Made by a program: the position numbers and the translations under genes. Below are positions 25,046 through 36,869 of a stretch of DNA of 64,000 bases, piece by piece. Within the stretch, counting starts at the first letter, position 1; the number at the start of each line of letters is the position of its first letter. This DNA is from Sindora glabra (taxonomy: Eukaryota; Streptophyta; Magnoliopsida; Fabales; Fabaceae). Location: the NCBI GenBank assembly GCA_020226215.1, contig CM035226.1:88994895-89058894 (forward strand), written 5' to 3'. The notes under the pieces are model-generated. The model was not told where the DNA came from, did no database searches, and worked only from the letters and a program-made list of their open reading frames with translations.

Positions 25046-26960
25046 TGAAAACTTAATAATATATTAATGTGATTATGAATAAATAGGAAATGTATAAGGC
25101 TAATCATATTGACTTGATTAAAGAAAGATTACAATAAAGTAGAAATAGCAATAAGTTTGCTTTAGATTGTAAGTCTAGAATGAAGTTGTTGGAGGCAATT
25201 AGCTATGAATAAATAGAAAAACAAATATTTTTCAATAATATTAATAATAACATCAAACAACTATAACAATTTTAATAGAAATTTATTAGAAATATGCACT
25301 ATTTAATAGGATGTGTTGATAAGATCATGTGAATCAAAATAAAAGTTAAAGTCATTACATGAATAGTTTAACATGGATTCAATTACTAACTTATATATTT
25401 AAGAATTTTATTTTTTTAAAGTAAATTTTCTATCAGAGAAGAAAATTACCAACCCCTTCCCTTTTAATATGGCATTTTTGCAATATATCACCATATAGTT
25501 ATTTCAATGTTTAGGGTAATGGTTGTTGCTATCATGGTGGTACGTTTCCCGTGCTAGAAATTTTGCCTTGTTAAGATTTGTCAAAAAATTTTATGATGTT
25601 GAGATGTTTTGTCAAAAAGGGGAGCATTTTTGCTTCAATATTTCATAATTCTTGGCATGATATACTAATTTGGTATCATGATTTATTGACTGCATGGATA
25701 TTTTCGTATTATTTTCAAACTAATAACATTTTAGAAGATGTAATCATAGATTTTTATCAATTTTGTTATTGGACCTCAAATATTTATTATATTGTTCTTT
25801 CTAATGTTCTCATTACTTTTTGACCAAAATTTAAGTATTTTTTGATATGTTAAACGATGTAATAACATAGGTGTCTTCTTTAGTTCAAATGTTTTCTTAT
25901 TTATGATATTATGCCTTATTTGGCTTGAATATGAGGTCAAATCCGTCTGGAGTAAATTCTACTTTTAATCAAATTTTTGGTAATGTTATACTTCTAACTC
26001 TAACTTGAATGAAGATAAGGAAGTAAAAATTTCCTTTTGGATGTGTTGTAAAAACAAAAGGCTAGGATTATGTTTATACTTATCCAAAATAAATTGGAAT
26101 TGCTCAAATCCTACATAAATGGTTAATGTTGGTTTGAGTATATTTTTTAGTTGAAATTGAGCTTAAATTTACCTTATTCAACTTGGAACAATTAATTGGT
26201 TTGAACTAATTGAAAGGGCCTAATCCATCTAACTACTACCCTTATAATTTATTTATTTATATATTTATATTTTTTCTTATTCATTTTCATCTATATCAGT
26301 TTTAAAATAGACATGAATTATATCATTATTTATCTTTTTAAATTAAAATTATACTAGGTTTACTTATTAATAATTATTTATCTATTTATATTTATAAAAG
26401 ATAGACTGATAATTTTACAAACTAAAATAATATATTATAAAATAAAGAAGATATTCAATTAAAATATCTTTATAATATGATGTAAATTTAAACATTTTTA
26501 AAATTATTTATCTTAAATAAGATATCATGTTATCCTTATATAAGTGGTATCATTAGTCCCTTTAAAAAAATAGTGTCTTACCACTTGTATTAATCGTATT
26601 TTCTAGGAACACTTGCATTAATATTACACAAATATTATATAAGAATTAAATTTAAAAAAAATTAAAAGTTCTAATTAATTCATAAAATAAAAGCAACCTC
26701 AAATATTGTTGTTAATAAATTTTACTATTTTGAATGCTCTTTATTTTATTGTAATGCCGATTATAGATTCGACTAGCCCTATTTGACGTATACTAACATT
26801 AAAATATTTGTTCGATTATATTTCATTTGGTCCATTCCCTCGATGCTTTCAAATTTGGTCGGTCTATCGCATTTTTAACCTTTTCGATGGCTAATTTTTA
26901 AAGAAATTCAAATTTAGGTCTTATCAATTAAATTTTGAGATGATTCATGTAAGGGAACAG
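25046..26960. other. AT-rich intergenic, nothing recognised
   Basis: No supported gene or element. The 81-codon plus-strand frame at 25578-25823 has no recognisable domain and lies in AT-rich sequence. Confidence 0.4.
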
Positions 26961-27260
26961 AGTGAGCCAACTGAATTTAGAGTGGCTCCAGCTCGTGCGA
27001 TGGGAAGCGACAAATAAGTGCCAATGAAATGCACCTCATGAGTCGGGGCCATTTGTCAAATAAACCTGCAAATGGATCTTACGATTACTTGGCAAATGGA
27101 CAAATGCAGCTCTAATCCTCAAGTACCAACTGTAGGGCGAAAGAAGACCCAACTAAGTGCCTTCCAACGCATAATAAAAATAGAGCTTCTTATTAGATGA
27201 GACGGCGTCGTTCATTGCAGCGGCAGCATCCTATTATCCTATCTCCTCGCATCGCATTAT
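26961..27260. other. GC-richer island, possibly a small hAT-like MITE
   Basis: Clearly less AT-rich than its flanks. 26978-27115 starts TTAGAGTGGCTCCAGCTC and ends GCAGCTCTAATCC, whose complement is GGATTAGAGCTGC. An internal inverted pair (CATTTGTCAAAT near 27050, ATTTGCC/GGACAAATG near 27090-27105) supports a small foldback element of about 140 bp. The part after 27120 holds CCTTCCAACG and GACGGCGTCGTTC and is unexplained. Confidence 0.35.
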
Positions 27261-27354
27261 GTAAATAAATGAGGAAGGTTCAAATAAATGTAAATTTTTT
27301 TAATAATTTTTTATATTTATTTTAATTCTTATTAATGATGGATATACAAATTAT

Positions 27355-27812
27355 GGAGTCATTGGTTTGCATGGTAAATAATTTTTTGTTAAAAATTGAA
27401 CTTTTAAAAAAATAATTTTTTATATGAATTTTGTGAAAAAATATTTAAACTTATTTAATTGATATATAACAAGTAACACTTCTTAGAAAATTACTTCTTT
27501 AATTCAATTTTGAATGTTTTAGAAATTATTAATAAAATAATTATTAAATTTTTAATATTATTATAATATAAATTAATAAATTTTAATTATTATTAATTAA
27601 ATTTAATAAAAATAATTTTATCATTATATTTATAAATAATATAAAAATATAACTTATCTAGAAGAAGTGGATAAGTAATTTTTTATATTTTATAAAAACA
27701 TTTAAAATTTTGTTTTTTTTTAATTTATTAGATAATATTAATTAAATTATTTATTTTTTATTTTTTTAAAAATAAAACTTCTTATATGATTGAAGTTAAC
27801 CAAACGCCGACT
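27355..27812. mobile_element. Candidate MITE with GGTTTG/CAAACC ends
   Basis: Left end GAGTCATTGGTTTGCATGGTAA; the reverse complement of the right end reads AGTCGGCGTTTGGTTAACTT. The interior is extremely AT-rich and noncoding. The GTTTGGTTAA-type end is common in plant hAT-like MITEs. The target duplication is unclear. Confidence 0.4.
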
Positions 27813-28990
27813 TGAAATCATGGTTAAAGAAGTGTTTGGCACCAACCAGACGCACCGAAGGGGCTGTTTGATTAAAGAATTTTCAGTAAATGAGGCGCTC
27901 TAATGCTCCAGGTGGACAAAATTTGTTTCATGGTTGTTTGAAGGATGAAGGAGCGGATTGGCCGGTCGATAATATGAAAAACTATTAATGACGTCTGAGA
28001 TATTTGAGGATCAAATGATCTGATAGTAAAATTTAAGGAATAAAAGATGAGTTTTAAAGATTACTGGAACGTATGATTGATATAATATTATATTGATATA
28101 TAATTAAATTTAATTATTTATATATTATATTTAATTTTTAAAAAAATTAAATTTAATATGTGATTAAATTTAATAGATACTGATTCATTATTATATTAAT
28201 AATGTAATATAATTTTTCATATTTATTTAATTTTTTAAATATTAAATTATTTATAAGTATGAATTTAGTTTAAGAATTATAATTAAGATGGTAAAACATC
28301 TCACTCTGACATTTAGAAAATTTTTAAGATTTACTAAAAATCAATTACATATTTTCTATCAATTATTATAGTCCCATTTATCACTTTATACAACATAGTA
28401 CAAAGATAGTTGGATATTATAATGTTGTATGGCATAAGGTATTATACTATACTAATAAGATAAAGGTTTATACAAAATCATTCTACTCCCTACTATTTAT
28501 ATATGTTAAAAATATATTAAATTGAATTTTAAGTTTTTGGTTTAATATTCCATATTATTCTATCAATAAAAAATCAATCATACAAAAACTTAAATGATTG
28601 CATTTCAGTATTTTGTCAAAATAAAATAAGTGGTTATAAAAATTTGACAAAAAACTACTTATGAATTTTGTCAAAATGATTAGCTTTGATCTTTCAATGA
28701 TCTTTTATAAATAACTAGAAAACTATTTAAGAAATTTTCATAAAACTTATTTCATACGAAAATAACTCGAAGAGCTTTTCATGGATTGATCATTTTTATA
28801 AAATGGTTAATGGATAAAAAAAGTTATAACCTTTACAATTTAAGTTTAAAAGTTCAATCTTTCATAATTCAAAATTTCTAACCTTTATCTATTATTTTTA
28901 TGATATCTCAAAATATACATAAGACATCTCAATTATCATTTTAATGATAAGTGATTTTTCCAAATGGGTATAAAACAAAGAAGTTATAAC
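27813..28990. other. Intergenic; GC-richer start (27820-27990), then AT-rich
   Basis: 27820-27990 (AGTGTTTGGCACCAACC, GATTGGCCGGTCGATAA) stands out in composition but no frame or family is recognisable. The rest is AT-rich without features. Confidence 0.35.
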
Positions 28991-28999
28991 CATTTTAAA

Positions 29000-30949
29000 G
29001 TCAATTTAACAAAATTGTTTTAGTATAGGTGACTACATAGTCAACTATAAAGTTTCAAGGGCCATTTGAAACTTATATAATTGACTATATAATGAATTAT
29101 GAAATTTAGAGGCCACATAATTAACTATAAGTCTACTATAGAGCAAAAATTGCAATTCAAAGCTCTACACACATTTTGGAAGGTGATATATTATATAATT
29201 GATTATATATTCAACTATGCATTACAGAAACTCAATAAATTAGTTGATATAAAGCCATTTCACTTAACAAAACTTCTTTTAAACTTGTTTTCTAACCATT
29301 ACAAGCTCCAACCTTATTTCTTTAAGGTTACCTTATGATCTAACCATTATAAGCTAGCACACAAATTCATGCATAAGGTTACAACATGGGTATATCATCT
29401 CTCTCAACATCATTAAAGTCAATTAAAACATAATGTTATCACAATAGTACAAATGCCTCAAGAACACTTCAATCTTTAAATCAATAACAATGTTTGTATG
29501 TTCAAATCTACAATCATCTTATGCCTATACATGGCTAGATATCTTATCTTCATTATTATACATTACATAATTAAATAACACAATAAATAAATATACCATT
29601 ATGGCTCATATGTCCAAAACACAACCTTGCCTCATTGCATGGCCCTACGTCATATATTCAATCTTTGTTTAACATAATAATTGATATTATCATTAAAGAA
29701 CATTAAAATATATCTTGACCCCTTATATGTTATGATATTATAGGTTAAATAAGATGTAATTGACTATTTACTTGATTATGGGAGCCCCAAGAACAACTTT
29801 GAGAGTTCGTAGTCAACTATAGGGATTTAAAGAGTAACTTTAATGCTAATAGTCGATTGTAGAATTTGGAACATGACTATTTAACTTATTGTCGATTATA
29901 TAATTGATCATGCTTGCTTAAAATACATGTTTTGAGGCATAGTCAACCATGGTCTAGTTTTCAATAAATTTCACATGATTTTTTCATTATTTATTTAATA
30001 AATTTATCATCAAAATGCATTTATAATACTACCAATCTATACCAAATCGCAAATACATATCAAGAATGCAGCATTTATGCCATTTCTAACATTAAAACCA
30101 AATCAAACATACAATTCATCACTTTTCTTCATACAATCAAATAAAACATAAAATTTTAACTTAAACTAAACAAAACTATCTTAATTTTCTAGATAAAGCT
30201 AGAATAATTGCTCACTTAATATGAAGGAAGATTTGAGAGATTAGATTTGAAGTCTTTTAAACCTAATCATCTAAAAATCCAAAGATTCCAAGTGACTATT
30301 TATGTTTTGCTTTTTTTATTCAATTGCTCAATCCTGTCAAATTTAGAAAAAATTATAAAAAATGTAGTTGCCATGAAAAATCTTACGTTGCTTATATGAA
30401 TGATTTGATGAAAATTTACTCTAATTGTTTAATTGAAGAGGAAATGTGGAAGAGAAGAAAAAGAAGAAGAAAAAGGGGAAAGGAGTGAAAAGGAAGCAGT
30501 TAAGGTTTGGAAAATGAAGTTAAAATGAGGATTAGGGGCTAATTTTGTTTTTAAAGGGCAGGGGCAATTTTGTTATTTTCTTAAATATCCTCTATATTTT
30601 TATTTTTATTTTTAATCATTTATAATCTTTAATTTCTTTATTCAAAAGGCTTTATCCTTAACTAACCCTTTCAAGTCTTCCTTTTCAAGCCTAATTCTAA
30701 CAATTTATTTTTATTTGTCGCAGGTTTCTTTTCAATATTCATCTAATTAATTAATTTTTTTCTTAATATGTCATTCATATTTTTTTATCAGAATTCATTC
30801 ATTCCACATAAAATTTTCATTTTGAATTTTTACAAAAATAATTAATTTGTTAATCTTTCCTTTCATAACATAAAATTCTAAAATTTTAAGGATAATATAA
30901 CAAGTAAATGAATAATAAAAAATTTTAAATTCTAGGGTGTAACATATTT
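29000..30949 (-). repeat. Tekay/Del-like LTR relic
   Basis: The minus strand starts TGTTACACCCTAGAATTTAA at 30949, a typical Tekay/Del LTR start. It continues through GGCTTGAAAAGGAAG, an ATTGCCCCTGCCCTTTAAAA phrase (about 30550) and a CT-rich tract (30430-30490). The distal part (29000-29970) is rich in TAGTCGA(C/T)TA-like motifs. The far end and target duplication are not clear. The 79-codon plus-strand frame at 29099 is not a convincing gene. Confidence 0.5.
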
Positions 30950-31890
30950 ATTCCATAACACGTTTTCTCTCTTTTTTTAAATTTAATCCTATTATTTGTA
31001 GCTCAAACAATAATATAACTAAACAAAATAGATCAAACACAATATATTTAATTTTTATTATAAAAAAAGTAAGATAAAGACTTAATTCAATTGAGTAACT
31101 TAACTACATATTCTATTTTTTAACTTTTGATGCATTATAACTCATAAATTATTTTTTTCATCTTTTTATTTGTTCCATTTCAATTTTTTTTTTCATTTTG
31201 CATTCACACCTTTTGCTTACTACTTATACACTAATATTATTAAGTAGCATATATAAATAAGCTAAAAATTTTAATATAGAGAATATTAATTGAGATAATT
31301 AATTAATTATTATTCTATATTTAATAAAATATTTAAATATTAGAAGTCAAATTTATTTATTTAAAATTTTCAATGTTTTCTTGATATGAATTTTTAGGTG
31401 CTATATTTCAAAATATATATGCATTAATTGAGATTTTATCAAGGTTTTACAACTCATACACTATTTCACTTTCCCATTTTTTTTGGCAATGGTAGAAGTA
31501 GTTAAATAATTAAACATGCATATATAAAAGCCATAGATTGAACTCTAAATGTAGCGGAAAGTACAAAATCTTCAAGAAGTATTAGGTGTATTATATCCTA
31601 AAATATTATTTAAAATTATATTGATTTTAATACTTTAAAGTATTTATTTTAAATAAAGAGGAGAAAGAAATTATATTTATATGGATAATATTTAGTTTTA
31701 AATTTATTTTCCTTTTAAAGTTTTGAGGTGCCAAAATGATATTGATGACAATATTCAAATTATATTTATTTGGCCACAGTGTTAACTAAAAACTCATCTA
31801 AATAATTTTTACAAGGATTTTCTCACCAAGTTGAATATTATTTTAATAATTATAACTATAAATATTTACAAAAATAAATGCTTGTAATTG
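30950..31890. other. AT-rich intergenic, nothing recognised
   Basis: No supported feature. Confidence 0.4.
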
Positions 31891-32053
31891 GTTAATTATT
31901 TTTAAAAGTTATGGAAGCTTAAAATATTTATTTTTGATAACTTTTAAATGTATCAAACCATTATAAAAACGTCAGAAGAAGATGAAGAATATGTGAGTTG
32001 AGATTTTTAAAAATAAGAGTTTCATGAGTTTTTTAAAATAGATAAATAGTTAG

Positions 32054-32058
32054 GATTG
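32054..32058. repeat. Target-site duplication GATTG, left copy
   Basis: GATTG abuts the TG start of the solo LTR and is repeated at 33624-33628. Confidence 0.75.
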
Positions 32059-33623
32059 TGTTGGGTTTCGGATCAACATACGCAGTAGAATTTTAAAATT
32101 TTTAATCCAAATCCTTCTTAGGATCCATGCAAAAGTCATAAACTAATATTAAGGTTTTACCTTATTTGTCCTCGTGTTCTTTTTGAACGAATCCTTAAGA
32201 GACACAGATGAATCAAATGCCGGCCAGAATGTACAACATCTCTATGGTATCCACATGGAGTGAACAATAACTTCTCCCCTCCATGAAGCTATTAGGATTC
32301 GCCTCTCTCACTAGGATTAGGATTGAGTGTTTTCTGATTGATTTAGGATTTTTTTAAAGCTTATGTGTGTGAATCAAAGTGCTACCTTCAAGTCCCTTTT
32401 ATAGAACTAAGGTATGTCACAATCCTAGTCCTACTAGGATAATGCTTCAAAAAAATCCTAATCACACTAAATAATTATTACCTTATTCTTATCATAGAAA
32501 GAATGAGGAGAGATAGGACTTATCTATTAATTATTTAATATTAGTTAATAATATTATCTCATAATATAATTATCTAATATCTAATAACATAATTATTTGA
32601 TATTAAAGTAAAATCATATAATATATATCACATATATATTACGTGAATAAATATATTATTATCTTAATAATATATGTAAGCACGAAAATAAGTTCAATTA
32701 ATTGAGTTTTAATCTAACTAAAATTTAATTAATTATTATCTCATTCCTACTCCTTTTGTGTGACCCTATACGTTCTTACTACGTTGAAAATGACTCATCT
32801 TTGGACCATAGACAGTAATCGATATCTAGCAATACAATCTTGCCACTCAAGTAGTAAGAATGTCTGTGATTCGACATCCACCTAATATATGATTAACGCT
32901 TTACATCATAATACCTTTTGTAATAATATCCAAATCGAATTAGAGGCATGGAATGTGTCATCCTTGTCAATTTAATTTATATTTCTTGATATTGAGTAGA
33001 CTTAAAACAAATGATCAATATCACATATTGATCCAATTGAACATAACCATGCATTTTTAAGTCTTAATCAAAGGGCCTAAGGATATTTCTCTTTTATACA
33101 ATAGTAACAAAATCCCATCTACATCACTCACATCCTTTTGCATGATTCGTGACACATCCAATCAACACCCTACTTGTCATCTCGGTTAAAGGTGATATAG
33201 GACAATATCAAAGTGAGTAGCTTCTCATGTAGGGAACCGTAGTAACTTCAGGTCAAAGGACTATGTGCATTTGTGATTATATGAGAATAACTAATGACAA
33301 GTCTATCTATGCAGTATTCTCATAATGGGTCAGTCCAGTACATTATTCACTAACAATGTACTCATGTATTGACTTGATATCAGATATTCATGATTCGTAA
33401 TCATCAGTCACTATACATGCTAGTTTCGATATATTATTACTATCTTTTTTGTAATAATACTTAACTAGGAACATTTTAGGAATGTAAAGCTATTTCAAGG
33501 ATAATTATTATATTTAAGTTATAATTTATGCAAAATAAAATAATTATATTGCCAAACGAAATGTAATACATTGTGTAATATTGTAATCATCTCTATAATT
33601 AACTCCTAGGATATACACCAATA
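32059..33623 (+). mobile_element. Solo LTR (1565 bp), family not certain
   Basis: Starts TGTTGGGTTTCGGATCAACA and ends ATATACACCAATA; the terminal inversion TGTTGG/CCAATA has one mismatch (ancestral CA now TA). It is flanked by perfect GATTG duplications. There is no internal coding region and no second copy, so it is a solo LTR left by recombination. Phrases such as CCTTAAGAGACACAGATGAA and GGCCAGAATGTACAACATC recall plant copia LTRs. Orientation is judged from the family's usual start. It is less AT-rich than its host sequence. Confidence 0.8.
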
Positions 33624-33628
33624 GATTG
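33624..33628. repeat. Target-site duplication GATTG, right copy
   Basis: Perfect copy of 32054-32058 directly after the solo LTR. Confidence 0.75.
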
Positions 33629-36564
33629 AATCTAACTTAAAGTGAAAGGGTGGGATTTAGTAAAAAGTGAGCCTATAATGCATGAGAAGCACTAAATCGA
33701 AATTTAAAGATCCTTTATTTCTCCCCCTCTCTCTCCGTCTCTCTTTTTTTCTCATCAATTCTTTCTCTTTCCTTTTCTCTTTTGCTTTCTTTTCATCGCC
33801 TCTTCCTTCTCTTTTTTGGCCTCAAATTTTCCAGCCACCATGTGCTATTGTTGAAGCACAACTAAGCCACTATCTCCCCTTCCTCCTTTATTGTAGATCA
33901 ATAATAGCTTATGGGGTGGTGAAATGCATGAAATTGGCTAAACTCCTCTCATCACCATCTCCATCCACCTTAAGCCATTCACTAATAGGTTCACCAGTGC
34001 AACCATATGAGTTGTAGAATGGATTGGGAGTAGTGGCTATACAAATGTGTCAAATCTTTGCATTTTCTAATCAAGCAAGGTGGTTTTTGGTGCCAATGAG
34101 TCACTGGTGACCTTTTTGGAAAAAGGTAAGCCATCCTAGACATTGAAACCCTTATGTTTTACTAGAATGAGATAAGAACAAAGAAACCTATTTATGCATG
34201 TTTTGGAATATTTGATGATGACTTTATAAAATAAGATAAGGATATCCTTAAAGCATTTCCTTTTAACATTTTAAATGATTCATGCATTATTTAAGGAACT
34301 TTTAAAAATATGAAAATGTAACTAGGTGATTTGTTAGGGATGGAGCTTAAATGTTAGGAACTAAATGTAAAGTTTCATAAAATGGTATGAATAAAATGTT
34401 TTTATAGCATAAATTTTTTATATCTCAATTATCTAATGTAAAATTTAGAAAAATCTGCTTATTTTAGTTACTTGATATAGAATTAATAAAATAAGGATTT
34501 GATGCTTAAAATGTTAAAGTAATATACTTAGATTATCTTAATATCATAAAAATTTAATATTTTCAATACTCGAAATTTGATTCAAGCAAATCCTTAAAAT
34601 GTGATATTTAATTTCTTTAATGAAATTATTAGGAACTAAGTGTATAGTTTTTTATAATATAATATGATGTAAGCCTTTTTAGAGCATAAAAGATTTAATA
34701 TTTTAATTATTTTGTACTTAACTCAAAAAGTCTTCATTTATGAAAAATATCCAATTTCTTTACTATAATTTTGAAAATATAAGAAAGTAATAATATAGGA
34801 TGGTAGAGTAGTATGAATAGAATTTGTTAAGAGCATCACATTTTAGAAATTTACTTGCATAAGCTCGATTCCAAAAATTAATATACAAATGATTTAGAGT
34901 GTTATTATGTTATAATTTGAACTTAGAATTATAATATTTGAAAATAAAATAAGTAATGCCCTTACATTTATAATTTATCATTATAAATAATGAAATAGAA
35001 AGAAAGTGAAAGATAATCATGGATGTCCTTGAGCTTCTAATACTAGATAGGCATTATCAGGTAAGTATATATCTTCCTTAAATAAATATTTTAACATTAT
35101 TTTGTTTAAATATTATGTTTACAATCTTTCTTTTAAATGGCATAAGCCATATATACATATCCACTCATTGATCCTTAAAAGTATAATTATGTATTATAAA
35201 TTATTATTAAATCAATCTTTTAGCCATGCATGAGTGATATGAAAATGATATCTATGATAAAGTAGTGATGATTAATTTGAATGAATGTCAATTGGCCATA
35301 ATTAGAAAGCGTGGTGGTGTTATCATCAATTTTAAATTGATTATGATTGGATTGTAATGATAAATGATATAGTTATGTTGTGAATAGAATTACATTGTTG
35401 GAAAATGTAGTGTAAACTATTTTATGATATGGATGAATGTTTGTGACTATACAAGAGAGCATAGTATCACTATTAAATATTGCTATAAATTTTGATATTA
35501 ACTTATGATGATAAATTATTGATTTTATGTTGAGAATGAATTATAATTATAAAATGTAGAGCTGGTTCTCTACTTTATAAGATTGTATTATAAATTATGC
35601 CATAAGTAGCATTAAAATTATGAAATAAGATAAGGGCAATGATATAAATATTGAATGGGAAATTCCTATTAATAAGGTATGTAAGGTATAAGGTTGGATT
35701 AAGTGAAATAAAGATGAAAATCTTATGAAGGGTATAAGATTAACATAAGAATCAAAAGGTAAATGCATGTATATTATTATAAACCATTATGTATTGTGAT
35801 ATGACATTAAAATTTACTTATTTTTAATACTTCCATTTGATGTGATTGTGATGAGTTAGTTGTAATTAAGCCTTATTGGTTACTTGAAAATTTAATGATT
35901 TTTTGAAATGGGTTGCGTGCAAAATTATAATTGTATTGTGTAAATTGAATGATTGAGACTATTATGAATTGTGATGTGAAATAGAAAATTTAAATTATGT
36001 ATAGGTAAATAAATTAACCTAAGAATTAGTATCATGATTTCAAAAATCTAGGAATTAAGTTTGCAATTGTTTTCTAATTTAATACTTAATTAGGATATAA
36101 TCACTTTATATGATTGATTTTAAGCAGTTATGGTAGATATTTGCCCACTAAGTTCTTATAACTTATTCATTTTTATTTTTAATATTTTCAAGTTGAAATA
36201 AATGCATTCCAATTTTGTTGCATTTATGGAAAATAAAAAATTGTCTTATTAAGGAATTGATAATTGGATTAGGAGATTGGATTGTCTATGCAAATAAATA
36301 TGATGGAATATATATTTTGCATGTACTTTATGTTACTATCAAATTTGAAAAACTTATAAGTTATTAAGGTGTATAACTCTTGGAAAGTGTCTAAAAATGA
36401 GAAAGATATTATTCATTTTTTGTTAAAATTTATCATGAATTTTGAGTTACCATGAAAATAAAGATGTTTTCATTGATTAAAATTAGTGTAAACAATATTG
36501 AGAGTGGTGGAAACCAGGTAGTGGGATCTACATTGATCACAATTAGGTTCGGATTGTGACATTA

Positions 36565-36865
36565 AAAGTGATTCGTAGGCTGCAATGGGCTAAAGCTCGC
36601 GTAGGTTAGGCCTATTTAGGCCTAGTCTGCAAAGACTTGCTTTTAAATGGGCATATAAGAAGTCAATCTAGTACATATAAAAGCATGTAAGGTCCATGAA
36701 CTTTGCCTTATAAAAGGGTTTAGTCCTCAAGTCAGCTCACGATTCACACAAATTCAATCCATATAGGCTAAGCCTGTTTAGGCCCATCTTTTGCAAGCCT
36801 ATTTTTGATAAGCCCAATCCTCCAAGCCTATGGGCTGCTGGCCCATTTAACACCTCTACGTGATA
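36565..36865 (-). repeat. Dispersed plant repeat of the GGTGTTAAATGGGCC type
   Basis: The minus strand starts GAGGTGTTAAATGGGCCAGC near 36860 and contains many GGCTT/AGGCC words (AGGCCTATTTAGGCCTAG on plus). From memory this resembles a widespread noncoding plant repeat, probably a hAT-type nonautonomous element. It lies just right of the Tekay-like LTR end. A decayed relative is at 55590-55910. Confidence 0.45.
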
Positions 36866-36869
36866 TGGT

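Larger units (their letters stand above)
31900..36561 (+). repeat. Tekay/Del-like LTR relic, interrupted by a solo LTR
   Basis: Excluding 32059-33628, this resembles 55.1-57.23 kb in order. It has a GAAGAAGATGAAGA start region, AAAGTGAAAGGGTGGGATTTAG, a CT-rich tract (33715-33810), then GGAACTAAATGTAAAGTTTCATA. It ends with TTGCCCACTAAGTTCTTATAACTTA (about 36145) and ATTAGGTTCGGATTGTGACA at 36561. Those landmarks are typical of Tekay/Del LTRs. The left boundary is uncertain and no target duplication was identified. The 111-codon frame at 33682-34017 is a pyrimidine-tract artefact. Confidence 0.5.

Noticed and set aside
33682..34017. 111-codon plus-strand frame starting at a CT-rich tract
   Set aside because: The first half is a translated pyrimidine run (S, F, L, P rich) within a Tekay-like LTR; no domain and no splice context.
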